Positions 47,201-58,100 of a stretch of DNA of 64,000 nt are shown here, in pieces. The number at the start of each line of letters is the position of its first letter. The first letter of the stretch is position 1. A program made the position numbers and the translations under genes. Origin of the DNA: Branchiostoma belcheri. Lineage: Eukaryota; Chordata; Leptocardii; Amphioxiformes; Branchiostomatidae. The notes under the pieces are model-generated. The model did no database searches and was not told the origin of the DNA. It saw only the letters and a program-made list of their open reading frames with translations. The DNA is taken from contig NW_017803854.1 of the NCBI RefSeq assembly GCF_001625305.1, positions 622,086 to 686,085 on the forward strand. Reading direction: 5' to 3'.

Positions 47201-50200
47201 GTGCAACAGCGATGAGGAAAATGAGACCGAAGATTGCTCCGATGAAAAGCCCACAAAGTCAACAAACAGTTTTACCTTCCGTAAGCTGTACTCTGACATC
47301 GAGCAAGAAGAGAAGGAGGCAACAAACATAGATTCTTCTAATAAGGATGTTCTAGAAATCCCGCAGGCAAAATTCGAGCTGCGCACCCCACTCTTCCCTC
47401 CTGACAGCTCCGATAGCATTCCTGCCACTTCAGATCCACAGAACACTCCGCTGGTCAATGGTGAAGTAAGTGAAGAAAAGTTGGAAGGAACAAACAGCAA
47501 TGACATTAATGTATCAGGGTGTGAGAAAACCTCCACAGGGAAACAGGCAGCAGGAGTGTCCATGGTCAATGGAAGTGTGGACAAGCCCACAGAGAAAGCT
47601 AACAAATCCTCGGGGAATGATGAAAAACCTAAGCCAAGGTAAGTATACTAATAAGTAAATATTAATGTTTACATAATGTGTTGTATGTACATTAATGCTT
47701 ACAATGTCTTTAACAAAATCATCCCCAAATGCTGACATGAATTAGATGGAGGTCCCGTGTTTGGGGAGAGACACACATCAAGCACTTTTCAAAAAGAGCA
47801 CATTATCAGGGGTCTTTCCTGGTGTGAATAGATCAAACAGCTAGTCTGATCTCAGGTTTGACATCTTGTACTGTTTGAAGAGGTGATAGTTATCTGTTAT
47901 GTCAATCCTTCCACAAATATGATAAATCTTCATAGATAAATAAATCTGTCCACAGGTTCAGTATTGATGAGTTGTTCCCGAAGGGTAAGCTGTGGAAGAG
48001 TGCACCAGGCCGGCTGGTGACCAGGTTTGGGGGTCGAGGGACTCGTACTGGGGAGTTCAGCTTCCCCATCGGCGTGGCAGTTGACTCTTACGGGGGGATC
48101 TTTGTCACAGACACTGGTAACCACAGGGTACAGGTAAGTACACTCATGTCAAGATGTTACTTGCCATACGTTTGCCTCTTTAGAAATTAGATAGACTTAG
48201 CAGACATACATACACTTGTCCACAGGTATACAGATGTCACACAATATATACATACCTAGGAAACAGGCAGTTTCTGGTAATTAAATAATGCGTTGTTTCA
48301 ACTTGATGATTTGCTGCATAATACCTTCTTCAAACATGTACACACATGCACAGACGCACAAAAATCACACATACTGATACCACCCTATGCTAACACCCAA
48401 GTTAAGTCCCAAACTCAACAAAGAAATTCTGTCATGATTGTGCATATCAGTTTGAGTCTTTCCTGTTTTTGTGTCAGGTGTTTGATGGAGAAGGCCGTTA
48501 CAAGTTCCAGTTTGGTGTGAACGGTAACCGGGATGGTGAGTTCCTACGACCCTCTGCCATCGTGGTCACACCTGCAGGAGACATTGTCGTCAAGGATGAC
48601 AAGAAGGTAGCACAAATTACATGTATACGGCATAACTTCTGCTTTGATAAGAGTCCTACAAGCACTTTATTCATTGGAAACTTACCATATAGCGGGAAAA
48701 TGTAGGCTGACTACTTCACACTTTTAGCAGTCCTTAACTGTTCACTGACAGGCTCCTAGAATCTTGGTGACTAACTCCTCTAACAGGATGTTAAGAAATG
48801 CATTTCCGATTCCAATTGGTAGTTGTGGGAACATGAATAATACCCTCTAGTTAAAGGTGTATGGCCACAAGCCTCAGGCTGAAGACCCAATCAGCCCAAC
48901 AGTGAGAGTTTGTGTAACAACTGGCTTTTTGAAAATGTTGCTATTCATATTATTTATCTACCTTCTTTTGTTGACTTGTTTGTGCTTCAGATCCAGGTGT
49001 TTGACAGTGAGGGACGTTTTGTGCGGAGGTTTGGGGACAACGTGCTCCGGGCTCCGTTTGGGCTGGCACTTACCATGCAGGGACATCTGGTCACAGTCAA
49101 CGCTCCAAGGTCTTGTATCTCATAATTTCTCTCCCTGTAATTCTATATTGTATGTACATGTATGGTGTGGTCTGTGGTCATGAATCTGTACATGAATCTG
49201 TATCTGTGCATAAATATGTATCTGTACATGAATCTGTATCTGATTGCAAATAAAGATATCAGGTGATTGCCATAGAGAGATAGAGAGAGAGATATAGTGT
49301 GGTCACAGTTGTCTTAGGCCGTTGTAGAGTTTTGATATCATAGAATGTACATTTCAAGTATGCTGTGATAGAACTGCTGACAAGAGTCTTAAACAGTCTT
49401 TAGTCCACTGTGAAGATATCCTGTAATTTAACCCAATGAATGCATATTCTTTGTATTTTATCTTGTAACAGACCACTAATAGAAGACGATGTAGAATTTG
49501 ATCTGTTTTAAACTGTTTATACAGAAATGGAATCCAGTGTAACACCATTTATTGAAAGCTAGATGGAAGACACTGAATAAGGTTTTTTGTTATCACAAAG
49601 TATAGAAGATATACTGTTTTTTGTTTGAAGGTTAATGTTACATGGTAAAGATCATTTCCTTTGCTGTTTGTCTTTACCTCATGTTTATATCCCAACTGCA
49701 GACAGGACCCAGCAGCAGTGTTGACCTTCACCTTGACAGGTGACCTTGTACAAAGGTCGCTGTTTGAGCCTGTTCAAGGTCGTCCCAACAAGCTGCGATT
49801 CCTGGCTGTCCGTCAGCAGCAACTCATTGTGTCTGACTTGGGTCAGTTTCCTGTTTGCTGAGACTACACTAACTTGTTCATGCATCCAAGGCAAATTTAC
49901 TGTTGAAAAACTGGAAATATTTTGAATAAGGCAATCAGATATTATATTGCAACACACCGCCCAACATAAGCGCATTTGCATCAGTATTTCATACTTTGAG
50001 AGTTTAAAACAGTGCAGAAACAAGCCCCAAGATGAGTCTTTTATTTTCTGAGTGGTACCCCAAAAATCAGCTCAGGATCCTACCACTCACCGTTTCCCAT
50101 CACAATCTTCAGCATTTTGTCTCCATATGAAGGTCACCAATCTATTAGGCTTGTGCCATAAAACAGCAACTGGATGTGATTTTGGATTTTTCAAATCATA

Positions 50201-51018
50201 TCCAGTTACTTGAGTAACTTGTTTATCTTATTACCTGGATGTCTAACCTTCACCGATGTACTAGTAGCTAGTATTAGGATTGATCTAGACTATTTTATCC
50301 AAGAGGAAAAAGGGCCTGTGAGTTAACACAGTTGTGGTTGTCACCAGGTAACAACACCGTGTACATCACAACGCTGGATGGGAAGGCAGTGCTGCAGTTC
50401 GGGTCCCAGGGGATAGGGGACGGGCTGCTGAGTGAGCCGGCTGGAGTGGACGTGGACGGCAGCGGGAACATCGTCCTGGCAGACAGCAGGAACTGCAGGG
50501 TACAGGTGGGCAGGAATGAGTGAATGAAAGAGAATGAACGAACAAACGAACGAACCGGTTGGCCATCGTCCTGGCAGACTGGCAGAAAAAGATTGATACA
50601 GGTGGAAAAATGTTGATTGAGTGACACGTATAGAATGCAGCACAGTGTAGTCCAAATTTTGGTTATGAGACACACACACAGAAAAACACATTTTAATACG
50701 AAATGTGCCAAACGTTGAGCAAATTTGGTCTACCTTGTTTGGGGAGTGATTGGAGCAAAGTCAAAGGAAGTTGTCGAATGTGTGACATGGTAGAAAGCTA
50801 CTCATTTTTTCCTACTGTCTAACTTTGCTGGAAAGATGTTTGACATTCAAGGTCGTTTCCTGTTGTTTCAGGTGTTCAAACCCAGTGGGGAGTTCTACTG
50901 TCATGTGGACCTGGAGAATGTGTTTCGCCCCTCGGACATCGCACTGACGAACGACGGATATCTGATCGTGGTGAACTACACACAGCACCACGTCAAGAAA
51001 TACAAGCTGGGCAAATAA
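41263..51018 (+). CDS. TRIM-NHL protein (RING, two B-boxes, coiled coil, filamin, NHL)
   Basis: A likely E3 ubiquitin ligase and RNA- or protein-binding regulator, with the layout of the TRIM71/LIN-41 and TRIM2/3 group. Coding exons: 41263-41458, 41867-42042, 42557-42729, 43188-43298, 43690-43777, 44263-44457, 45494-45650, 45985-46186, 46601-47638, 47956-48133, 48478-48606, 48991-49109, 49702-49841, 50348-50505 and 50872-51018: 3207 nt, 1068 residues with one copy of the repeated segment. RING about 12-58 (CTQC, CLHTFCETC, CPVQTC); B-box 1 about 85-122 (CTSC, CLDC, CVNCH); B-box 2 about 142-177; coiled coil to about 365; filamin repeat about 370-460 (GSIRAELVDPAG, GTYSLYYTP, GSPFSIHV). One exon then encodes a roughly 310-residue disordered linker. 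Six NHL blades end the protein. Four extra copies of a 99-nt segment lie in the intron after exon 6. Orthology within TRIM-NHL is unsettled. Confidence 0.93.
41510..41680. repeat. Family D element fragment
   Basis: Carries ATTCAGCCGACATTTCAGTG, CCTTCCTCAGGGCAATTCTG and 'ctggttcacatt', matching 28540-28792 and 37247-37490. In TRIM-NHL intron 1. Confidence 0.55.
43376..43530. repeat. Family E-like foldback
   Basis: A near-palindrome is centred on CAAAGGTATACCTTTG at about 43434-43449, with arms including GTGGATTCTCTGAAGTGTGATG and its approximate reverse complement. TRIM-NHL intron 4. Confidence 0.6.
43941..44116. mobile_element. Perfect-ended foldback MITE
   Basis: The ends are GGGCTAGCCTCTACCAGG and its reverse complement. 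Inside, AAATTTGCCAAATAGACAGA then TGACATGCCAGGGGAG is matched exactly in inverse on the right. The termini resemble family A (CTAGCCTCCACCAGG). TRIM-NHL intron 5. Low divergence between arms suggests a recent insertion. Confidence 0.8.
44359..45138 (+). repeat. Five tandem copies of a 99-nt TRIM-NHL exon segment
   Basis: Segments 44359-44457 (within exon 6), 44505-44603, 44650-44748, 44795-44893 and 45040-45138 each encode 33 residues starting LYSRGEHSCTQA and ending DKFQQ. Each is 99 nt with no internal stop. Each ends at a GT donor (gtgggg three times, gtggga, gtgcag), and copies 2-5 begin right after AG (CTAGAAATAG). The spacers are 47, 46, 46 and 146 bp. All junctions are phase 0, as is the next exon (45494), so any number of copies could be spliced in without a frameshift. 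Retained spacers would break the frame. The last spacer is expanded by about five copies of a 24-bp unit, CACTACTGTAACAGAAAGCT and flanks. Confidence 0.85.
44895..45030 (+). repeat. 24-bp minisatellite in the exon-copy spacer
   Basis: About five units of the form CACTACTGTAACAGAAAGCT plus AGAA, slightly variable. It accounts for the extra 100 bp in the fourth spacer of the 99-nt segment array. Confidence 0.85.
47815..47945 (+). repeat. LINE 3' tail fragment
   Basis: Shares 'tctcaggttt.acatctt', 'gaagaggtgatagt', 'tgttatgtcaatccttccac' with 60155-60240 and ends in 'aataaataaat'. TRIM-NHL intron 9, just ahead of exon 10. Confidence 0.55.
50157..50265. repeat. Interspersed repeat, family C copy 3
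   Basis: Contains CAACTGGATGTGATTTTGGA, ATCATATCCAGTTACTTGAG and TTACCTGGATGTCTAACCTT. TRIM-NHL intron 13. Confidence 0.5.
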
Positions 51019-52010
51019 AAGAAGGGGTTGTGCAGAGATTGAAGCAGTATGCTTGTAGAAATGCTTAAGTTATAGGCAGCTTTGTTGATGTGATAGCTGA
51101 ATAGCTGATTAACAGTGCCTTGTACATCATCGTACAATTTTATGCTGGTGGAATGTAAAACAAGTTTATGTTTTTGCATCATTTCCTAATCTTTTTTTGT
51201 GCAGATTGTGTAGAACAGTTTAGAGTGGGAAGGTATGGAGTTTAAGATAAACATTGCAACCTTGAATCATTGCTTGGAATGGAAAGTGTTGCATTGAGAG
51301 AAAGCAGGAGTGACTGTTCCCATGAAAAGTTGCAATTCCAGGGGCAGGATGACATGATTGTAAAGCCAGGGGATTCCTTTTGTTGAATTTGTTTTATGGT
51401 TTGGTTTTGTTCCATTTTCTCACTATAGATGGTAGTGATGTGTAGTTGGATATTCTTTACTAAACTTAGTAACTGGTTTAAATATTGTTGGTCATTTGTT
51501 CTTAGTTTGTTTCTGTATTAGTCCACAGCAAGTAATTTTTATGGATGACATCAGTGTGGGCATTAATTTTCACCTGATTTTGGAAAAAAACATTTGTTGC
51601 CCTTTCAGAGCGGTCAACATGCCGAAAATGGGCAAAGATATCTGTTGCCATGCCAGAACGTGGATGGCCGATGAAATGTGAAGAGAGGAAAGAAGAGAAG
51701 GCTCTGATTTATTGTTTTGTCTTTTACTTTGTTGCAGTGTGGTATTTCATTCTTTTATGTGTGATGTTGCCGCTGAACAGAAAAATTATTGTTTAACAAG
51801 GTTTATGATCTTAAGATATCGAAATCTCATTTTTTTTTTTGCCCGCCTTTTTTTCGCCCAATCGCATCAGATTTGGTGCCTGTGGAGGATGTCAACCATG
51901 AAATTTACTTGCTGTTGAAGAAAGTTGAAGAAGGTATCACCACTGTTAAAAAACTTATTTATTCATGTTCCTTTTGTTGAAGAGTTTATGAGAATAAAGC
52001 TTTATATATC
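51019..52010 (+). other. TRIM-NHL 3' UTR
   Basis: Runs from the stop to an AATAAA at 51993-51998. The part at 51537-51905 has ATGGATGACATC on the left and a near reverse complement (GAGGATGTCAACCAT) on the right, with interior wording like the MITE at 38367-38771; it may be a degraded relative. Confidence 0.45.
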
Positions 52011-52974
52011 TTCATACCTTGTGGTTTGTTGTAAGGTTGATATAATGCTGGTTAGTGTTGTTTCGTTACGTTACTTTACTTCAGTTTCTATTTCATATCA
52101 ATTTAAGCCGGGCTTTACTAACATATGGGCCACCCCATACCTGAGTAAATAGACATCATGCTAAGACAGCCATCACTTTTTCTTTATTTTTTGGCATCTT
52201 GTACAGAACTCTTTTTCACTTTTATATTTGATATGAGCACTTCCACCACCGGCCGTACTTAGCCGTGCACCAAGACCTACCCTGGACGTCTATACCCGAG
52301 AGGGTTCTGTGCCAGTATTATTAAGATTAAGAAGATAACATCACCATGAAGACCTTAAAATAATTTTGTGAAGGTTTCTACGATTTTATAACTCCCAAAA
52401 TAAGTTTCGGGCTGTCTTCAAAAGTTTGGAAAGTTAGGAGCCAGCTGAGGGATTGTGGGTAGTTTCGCCCGTCCTGTCCTGTGATCTGATTGGTCGTCAT
52501 TTCGCGGCAAGCCTCGGTTTCATTTCACCAAGGAAAGATGGCGCCAAATTTGCTGTTGTGAAAGTCCTTCCGAAGTGCAGACGGTTTTTGTCGTTTTACC
52601 GATTGTTGGGGATCGTCTTTACAACCTACATCTAATCATCAAGTCTTCAAGTTCATCAGGTAAGCTCAATGTACCTCAAAACGCAAGTATTCTGTTTCTA
52701 TTGGCTAGTTTTACGTCAGGAAATTTTTCAGCCTAGTCTGCTGGTGTTTTCAGTGGGTTGCGAAACGTTTCGGTCGAAAATTCAGCCTTTTCTTATGCTG
52801 GTCATGCTGTGATCGAGTTGATTCTGTGTTGCTATTCGCGAACGCAACTCACCAGTTCCTGATAAAAGCAACGAGTCTTAAATTTTTGACAAATATTTGA
52901 TAACAAAAGTGTCCCGAACGAGTCTTGACATGCCTGCAACTGAGCGCTGACCCCTGACCTCACGTCGGTCCAAA
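52011..52974 (+). promoter_or_regulatory. IPPK and FANCI promoter region
   Basis: Holds a YY1-like AAGATGGCGCC near 52536-52546 and a good donor, TTCATCAG|GTAAGC, with the exon edge at 52659. The latter could close a non-coding leader exon. No matching acceptor is obvious before the IPPK start at 52975, whereas FANCI's first coding exon has an acceptor at 55170. The leader may therefore belong to FANCI; this is inference. Confidence 0.4.
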
Positions 52975-54444
52975 ATGGCGGCGAAAACTGAAAACGCGAA
53001 CTCGTGGGTTTACAGAGGCGAGGGGAACCGGTGCTTGGCGGTCGGGAACTCATTTTCCAACGAAGTTTACCTTCTAACAAAGCTCAGAGACAAAGTCAGC
53101 TCGCACGAGGTGTGTGCAGATGTAAAAAGAAGCGTACAAAACGAAGTTGACTTTGGAAGGTGTGTTCTGCGGCCTCTGATAGGTGAAAAGTACGTGCCAG
53201 TCGGGAAAGTTGTGTGCGTGTCAAAAGACTTTCTATCCCAGATTGAGGAGAAGATGAGGAAACACAGGTCCAGCAGACGACTTTTGGAGAAACTAGACCC
53301 TGCTGGGTTTGCCGTTTGCCTACCAGATGCCTGTAGTCTTCCAAAGGTGGTAGGGTCCTATGGACACGGCCCTGTTGTCTGTGTTGAAGTGAAACCTAAA
53401 ACTGGGTTTCTACCAAGGAGTTCTACCATACCTGTTGCTCATCACAAGATACGGCAGTCTGTATGCCGCTACTGCATGCAGCAGTGCTTGAAGCTCCACC
53501 AGGGTAAAATACAGGAGAGGTCACAGTACTGCCCCCTAGACCTCTTCTCTGGTACTGCATGCCGCATGGACTTGGCCATCAAGGCTTTGGTGCGGAATCC
53601 TCAGAACAACTTCAAAGTGTTCCGGGATGGGCACGTGATCTACTCAGGTGATACTGAAAACCATCAACAACCACTACAGGACTGCCTCACAGCTCTATTT
53701 ACTGGCAACGACAAAGACAGTAAATATGCACTCCCAGGTGATTTGGGAACACAAAAAATTGATGGCCTTGTTGACAGATTTTCAGAACTGTTGAGACAGA
53801 TGCTGGTTCATCCATTGGACGAGTCTGAGAGTTGCTATGGCAACACCACGCCCAGTACAACCCCTGAGTGCTGTACAGAAAGTCGGGCAAAACTGCAACA
53901 AGGAGACTCACAACTCGGTTTGGTCCCAGGCAGTGTTTTATACAACATTCTGCACGCCCAGCAGTTAGATGTGCTGGACATTGAAGGAATCTACCCACTA
54001 TACCAGAGACTAGTCGCCCACCTAGACGCACACCCAGAGGATTGGGACACGTGGTGTTTGAAAGGGCCATACGACAACACTCAATGGACAGTGAACCATA
54101 ATGTTGTCAAGAAATGTATAGAGAACATAGACTCGATAGAGTCAGTGGTTGCATTGGTGAAAGCATTTCTAGTTTCTCTGACAGCTAAAGACGGCTCCGT
54201 TATGGTGGCGATGCAGAGGGTAGAAAACGGTGCAGATGTTACGTTACCTGTGGTGACAGATACCGTTGGTAACAAGTACATGTTCAACATACAAGTTGTT
54301 GACACCAAACCCAAACCCCTGCACAGGATTCAGAAGTACTTCAGTCTGAACAAGGATATTGTGCAGGCATATATTCAGACTGTTGGCTATTCAAGTGATG
54401 GCACTATTGTCAAACAGGAGGCAAGTGAGGAAAGTGTTAAATAA
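52975..54444 (+). CDS. IPPK: Inositol-pentakisphosphate 2-kinase, intronless
   Basis: This kinase phosphorylates the 2-OH of InsP5 to make InsP6 (phytate), used in mRNA export and other nuclear roles. The single open frame gives 489 residues, close to human (about 491). The N-terminal nucleotide-binding lobe begins WVYRGEGNRCLAVG. The catalytic EVKPK motif is at residues 138-142 (CVEVKPKTGFLP). Then come VCRYCMQQ, SQYCPLDLFSG and FKVFRDGHVIYSG; the C-terminal lobe has LDVLDIEGIYPLY and SLTAKDGSVMVAM. There are no gaps, in-frame stops or missing motifs. The start ATG sits in AAAATGGCGGCG, and no upstream in-frame alternative is better. A polyadenylation hexamer is at 54739-54744. Vertebrate IPPK is multi-exon, so this copy looks retrotransposed or otherwise intron-stripped; there is no clear poly-A tract or target duplication. 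Confidence 0.95.
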   Translation: MAAKTENANSWVYRGEGNRCLAVGNSFSNEVYLLTKLRDKVSSHEVCADVKRSVQNEVDFGRCVLRPLIGEKYVPVGKVVCVSKDFLSQIEEKMRKHRSSRRLLEKLDPAGFAVCLPDACSLPKVVGSYGHGPVVCVEVKPKTGFLPRSSTIPVAHHKIRQSVCRYCMQQCLKLHQGKIQERSQYCPLDLFSGTACRMDLAIKALVRNPQNNFKVFRDGHVIYSGDTENHQQPLQDCLTALFTGNDKDSKYALPGDLGTQKIDGLVDRFSELLRQMLVHPLDESESCYGNTTPSTTPECCTESRAKLQQGDSQLGLVPGSVLYNILHAQQLDVLDIEGIYPLYQRLVAHLDAHPEDWDTWCLKGPYDNTQWTVNHNVVKKCIENIDSIESVVALVKAFLVSLTAKDGSVMVAMQRVENGADVTLPVVTDTVGNKYMFNIQVVDTKPKPLHRIQKYFSLNKDIVQAYIQTVGYSSDGTIVKQEASEESVK

Positions 54445-54504
54445 ATGTATGTTGATACAGCCATCTCTTTACCAAAATAGATTTATATTTTTATATTGTT
54501 CAGT

Positions 54505-54560
54505 GTGCAATTTACATTTACATTTACCACATACATTTACATTTACATTTACATTTACCT
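54505..54560 (+). repeat. (ACATTT)n simple repeat
   Basis: About eight imperfect ACATTT hexamers in the IPPK 3' UTR. Confidence 0.85.
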
Positions 54561-54738
54561 ATTTAAGTGTCCACCTTTACATGAGGTGCCAATTTTACCA
54601 TTTTTGGTGATCCCTTAGATAGTTTTTCCCTTTGGCACAAGCATTACTAACAGTACTGTTTATATTCAGTCAAGATTGATGTTCATGTGCCATTGATGTA
54701 TTTGCCAGCCATTGTAAAATATGTATTCACATTTACAG

Positions 54739-54744
54739 AATAAA
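54739..54744 (+). promoter_or_regulatory. IPPK polyadenylation signal
   Basis: AATAAA 295 bp after the IPPK stop codon. Confidence 0.5.
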
Positions 54745-55181
54745 ATGACAGGAATTTCATGTTTACTGCCATTGTTACTTATTTTATATATTTAACCAAA
54801 CCAAGATGAGTGAGAGTTGGAAAAAAATCTATTGTAGCTCAAATACCAGTACAAAGGTATAGATTGAAATAACATGACTTTGCCACCTAACTAGTGACAA
54901 TAAGGCCTGTATAGCTTTTCTAAGCACAAGTGGAAATAATATAGGCCTATATGGGTCATGCAGTAATGATGAGATGAAAATTGAGATCATGTAGCTATAT
55001 AACACTTTTTGAACAGTTTTAAAGAGTGACTGTGAGTGTGGGAGTGATCTTTTCTCTTGATTGTCATATACGTGTATAACAGTTTTTGGACACCCACAAA
55101 AAATTTGTTTAGAGAAAATTGCCTAGCAAATGTTGTCCACTCCAACCATAGACTTATTATTTACCCACAGGTTCCACCACA

Positions 55182-58100
55182 ATGGATAAGAAGATCCTTG
55201 CCTTGAGTGAAGAAGGAGATGTGGACTCGCTCGCAAAACTTCTGAAAACATTGGGTCCTAACCAGGTAAATAAAACAAGCAGTTGCCATAGACATAAAAA
55301 AAGTAACATTCTAGTAGTATTGTTTTTACACAACACAATACAAGGACATTTTCATTACTAAGTGACGAGTAAGATAAACGCCTAATTATTTAAAAGACTC
55401 TAGTCTAGATACTTCTGAATTTTCATACACTATTTTTCCTTTCTCATTTAAATGAGATTACACAATATAGATTGCACTGACACTTGATTTTCCTTAAGCT
55501 TGAAGAGTTCATCAATGTTCGTGTACTCAGGGGCAAGGGGAACCCTACAACCTTCCTACGAGCTGTGTTCCATGGTGAGTCCTAGTTTTCAACACTCGTT
55601 TCTCATTACACTTATGTTGAAAAACTTTCTCACTAGAACAATTTAAATTAGATATGATGTTTTCAATGTGTCATTGTACATGTACTTAGTACAATCATGT
55701 ACTTTGTAAGAGGAAAGGAAGTAGTGTACTTATTTATTTTGAAAGATGTCTCTTGTGATTGCAGGTTCCCCCTGTGATACAGCAGATGGCACAGCCTTGC
55801 GTGTGGGAGTGTTCAAACATGTGTTAGACCTAGAGCTGCTTGGAGATTACTTTGTGAAGTTACATGTATTTTGTTTTTGAAAGATGCCTTGCGTTTGCAG
55901 GTTCCCCCTGTGATACAGCGGATGGCACAGCCCTGTGTGTGGGAGTGTTCAAACGTGTTAGACCTCTGATGGGGGAATTGTTATTATTTTGTTGTTAAAA
56001 GATTCCTCTTGTGATTGCAGGTGCCCCGTGTGAGACATCAGATGGCACAGCCCTGCGTGTGGGAGTGTTTAAACATGTGTTAGAGCTGCTGGAGGGAGGA
56101 GAGGTCAGCTCCAAGATGGGCTCAGAGCTGCTGGGATTTCTACTCATGGAGGTACAGAATACGAGCACGTCAGCACAATCCACTGCGCCTGTGCAAAACC
56201 CTGATTTTTTAAAGGTTTTCGTTGGATATTTGGTCACTGTTGCATTAGAATTTTGCCTGTTGCAGGGGATATCTTTTCCGACCTAACATTTGGAAACTAC
56301 AGATACGTTAACCTTATATATACGTGAATATGACCTTATATGAGATCTGATGTTCTTCCAAAGTACTATGCAGTTTTTGCACAATACATAAGTCTAATAT
56401 GTTGAATGTTTTGTATCCCCAGGTTGACTTTCTCCCACCTAGTTCTGTAGTTGAGCTTGCTCAGCTGTTTGTGGATGCAGTCAAGAATGGGAATGTCACA
56501 AATACCAAGTAAGTAACGGGAACTTCTGAGAATAGCAATCTTTCATGAACATGTATAGCTCTTTTTTTTTAGTAACTTCCCATGACTAAAAATCTTCTTC
56601 AGGACACTTTTTCAAGAGGTGGAGTATGGAAGACGAAAGGGTGATTTGCTTCCATAGTAGTGGCAAAAAATGTCCAGGCTGAGAAAGTTCGAAGTGGGGG
56701 CAGAAGCATTTGTCTTACTAAAATAACAGCTTTGCACAATTTTGCCTCCTACACCAGGTCTCTAGATCTGTTCTCCAAGCTGTTGTCATCTCTTGCATCC
56801 AGGGAGACAGTGGCCTATGGAAATGGTAGGGTACCATTATTTACATGTAGTCATCATATTATATTATAATGTCTTCTAGATAGTAGGCATTTTATCCATT
56901 GTGTTGCTCTTCTGATAATCATTTTGGTTGTACATGTTTTCACATGCTAGAGACTTCCTTCTCCTGTGTGCAGGTAACCAGATGACAGGTGCTGAGTGCA
57001 AGAGTCACATCCTCAACTCCCTCTGTTCCAGCAGGTGAATTGATAGAAACGTGACTTAAAGATTGTAACAGTAACAGATCCTTTCTGCTATATGTGATAA
57101 GTGTGTTGATAGACATGACAATAATTATGGCAGTATTTGTGAGATATGTATGGACTCGTAACCCACGTACAGAGGCTGTTTGTATATATGCCTTGGTACA
57201 TGGAACATTGTGGCAGTTTCAAAGTTGAACAAAGATGTATTGCACTCTTTGCCTACATGTTAGGTTTACCTGACACATGTTGTTATCACCTGTTCTCAGA
57301 TGGGACTCCAGCTGTGTGATACACCTGGCCGCTGTCTTCAGGTAATGTCTTCATTACAACAAAACAGAACCATGTGGATTGTTTCTTGTTGAATTAAAAA
57401 GGCGACCTACAATACTCTAGCTGTCCCTGACAGACCTGTATTTAGTAATGCTCCCTCAACGGTATGTACCGGTACTAGTGATTCCGTATTTGGGACCTGT
57501 ACCTAATTGATTTTTCTGGTACTGTACCGGTACTGTGGACCAGTATGCAGCCCTATTCCTGACTGTACCACCAGGTCCTTACCTTTTAAAAAACTGTAGT
57601 AACTGTTGATGTAACACAGAAGAAGAGTACATCGTTCCTGACTGTATTGCTACCACCTTGCCTCTCTTCAGAGACGTGCCGACCACCAACGACGAGCTAA
57701 AGTTCGTGATGGAGAAAATCCTGCGCTCGTTCCGCCATGTTGATCTGCAGGAGCTGCCCCCGCTCGTGTATCAGCTGTTACTGCTGTCCACTAAAGTAAG
57801 GGGGCTACTTTCTACTTAAACTTCAGTGTAAGATCAGCTTTTGAGACTGAGATGTGTGGATTTTACACAGTAACGTTTTATGTTTTAAAAACTGTAATTA
57901 TTGATATATTAAAAAAATTCAGCATTGTAAAGCTACCTCTGTTACACATTTAAATGAGAATTGTAACAGTACTGTATAATTGGCTAGCCTTTAAAATATC
58001 TGTAGGTTAGTTGGGCAATCCTGACTATCATTTTATACAACCCAATAAATCAAAATAAATTAAGCAACACATTAACAGCGTACATGTAAGAATAGAACAT

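Noticed and set aside
46952-47605. 217-codon minus-strand open frame
   Set aside because: It is the antisense shadow of the TRIM-NHL linker exon; the Ser-rich sequence mirrors Glu/Asp-rich codons.
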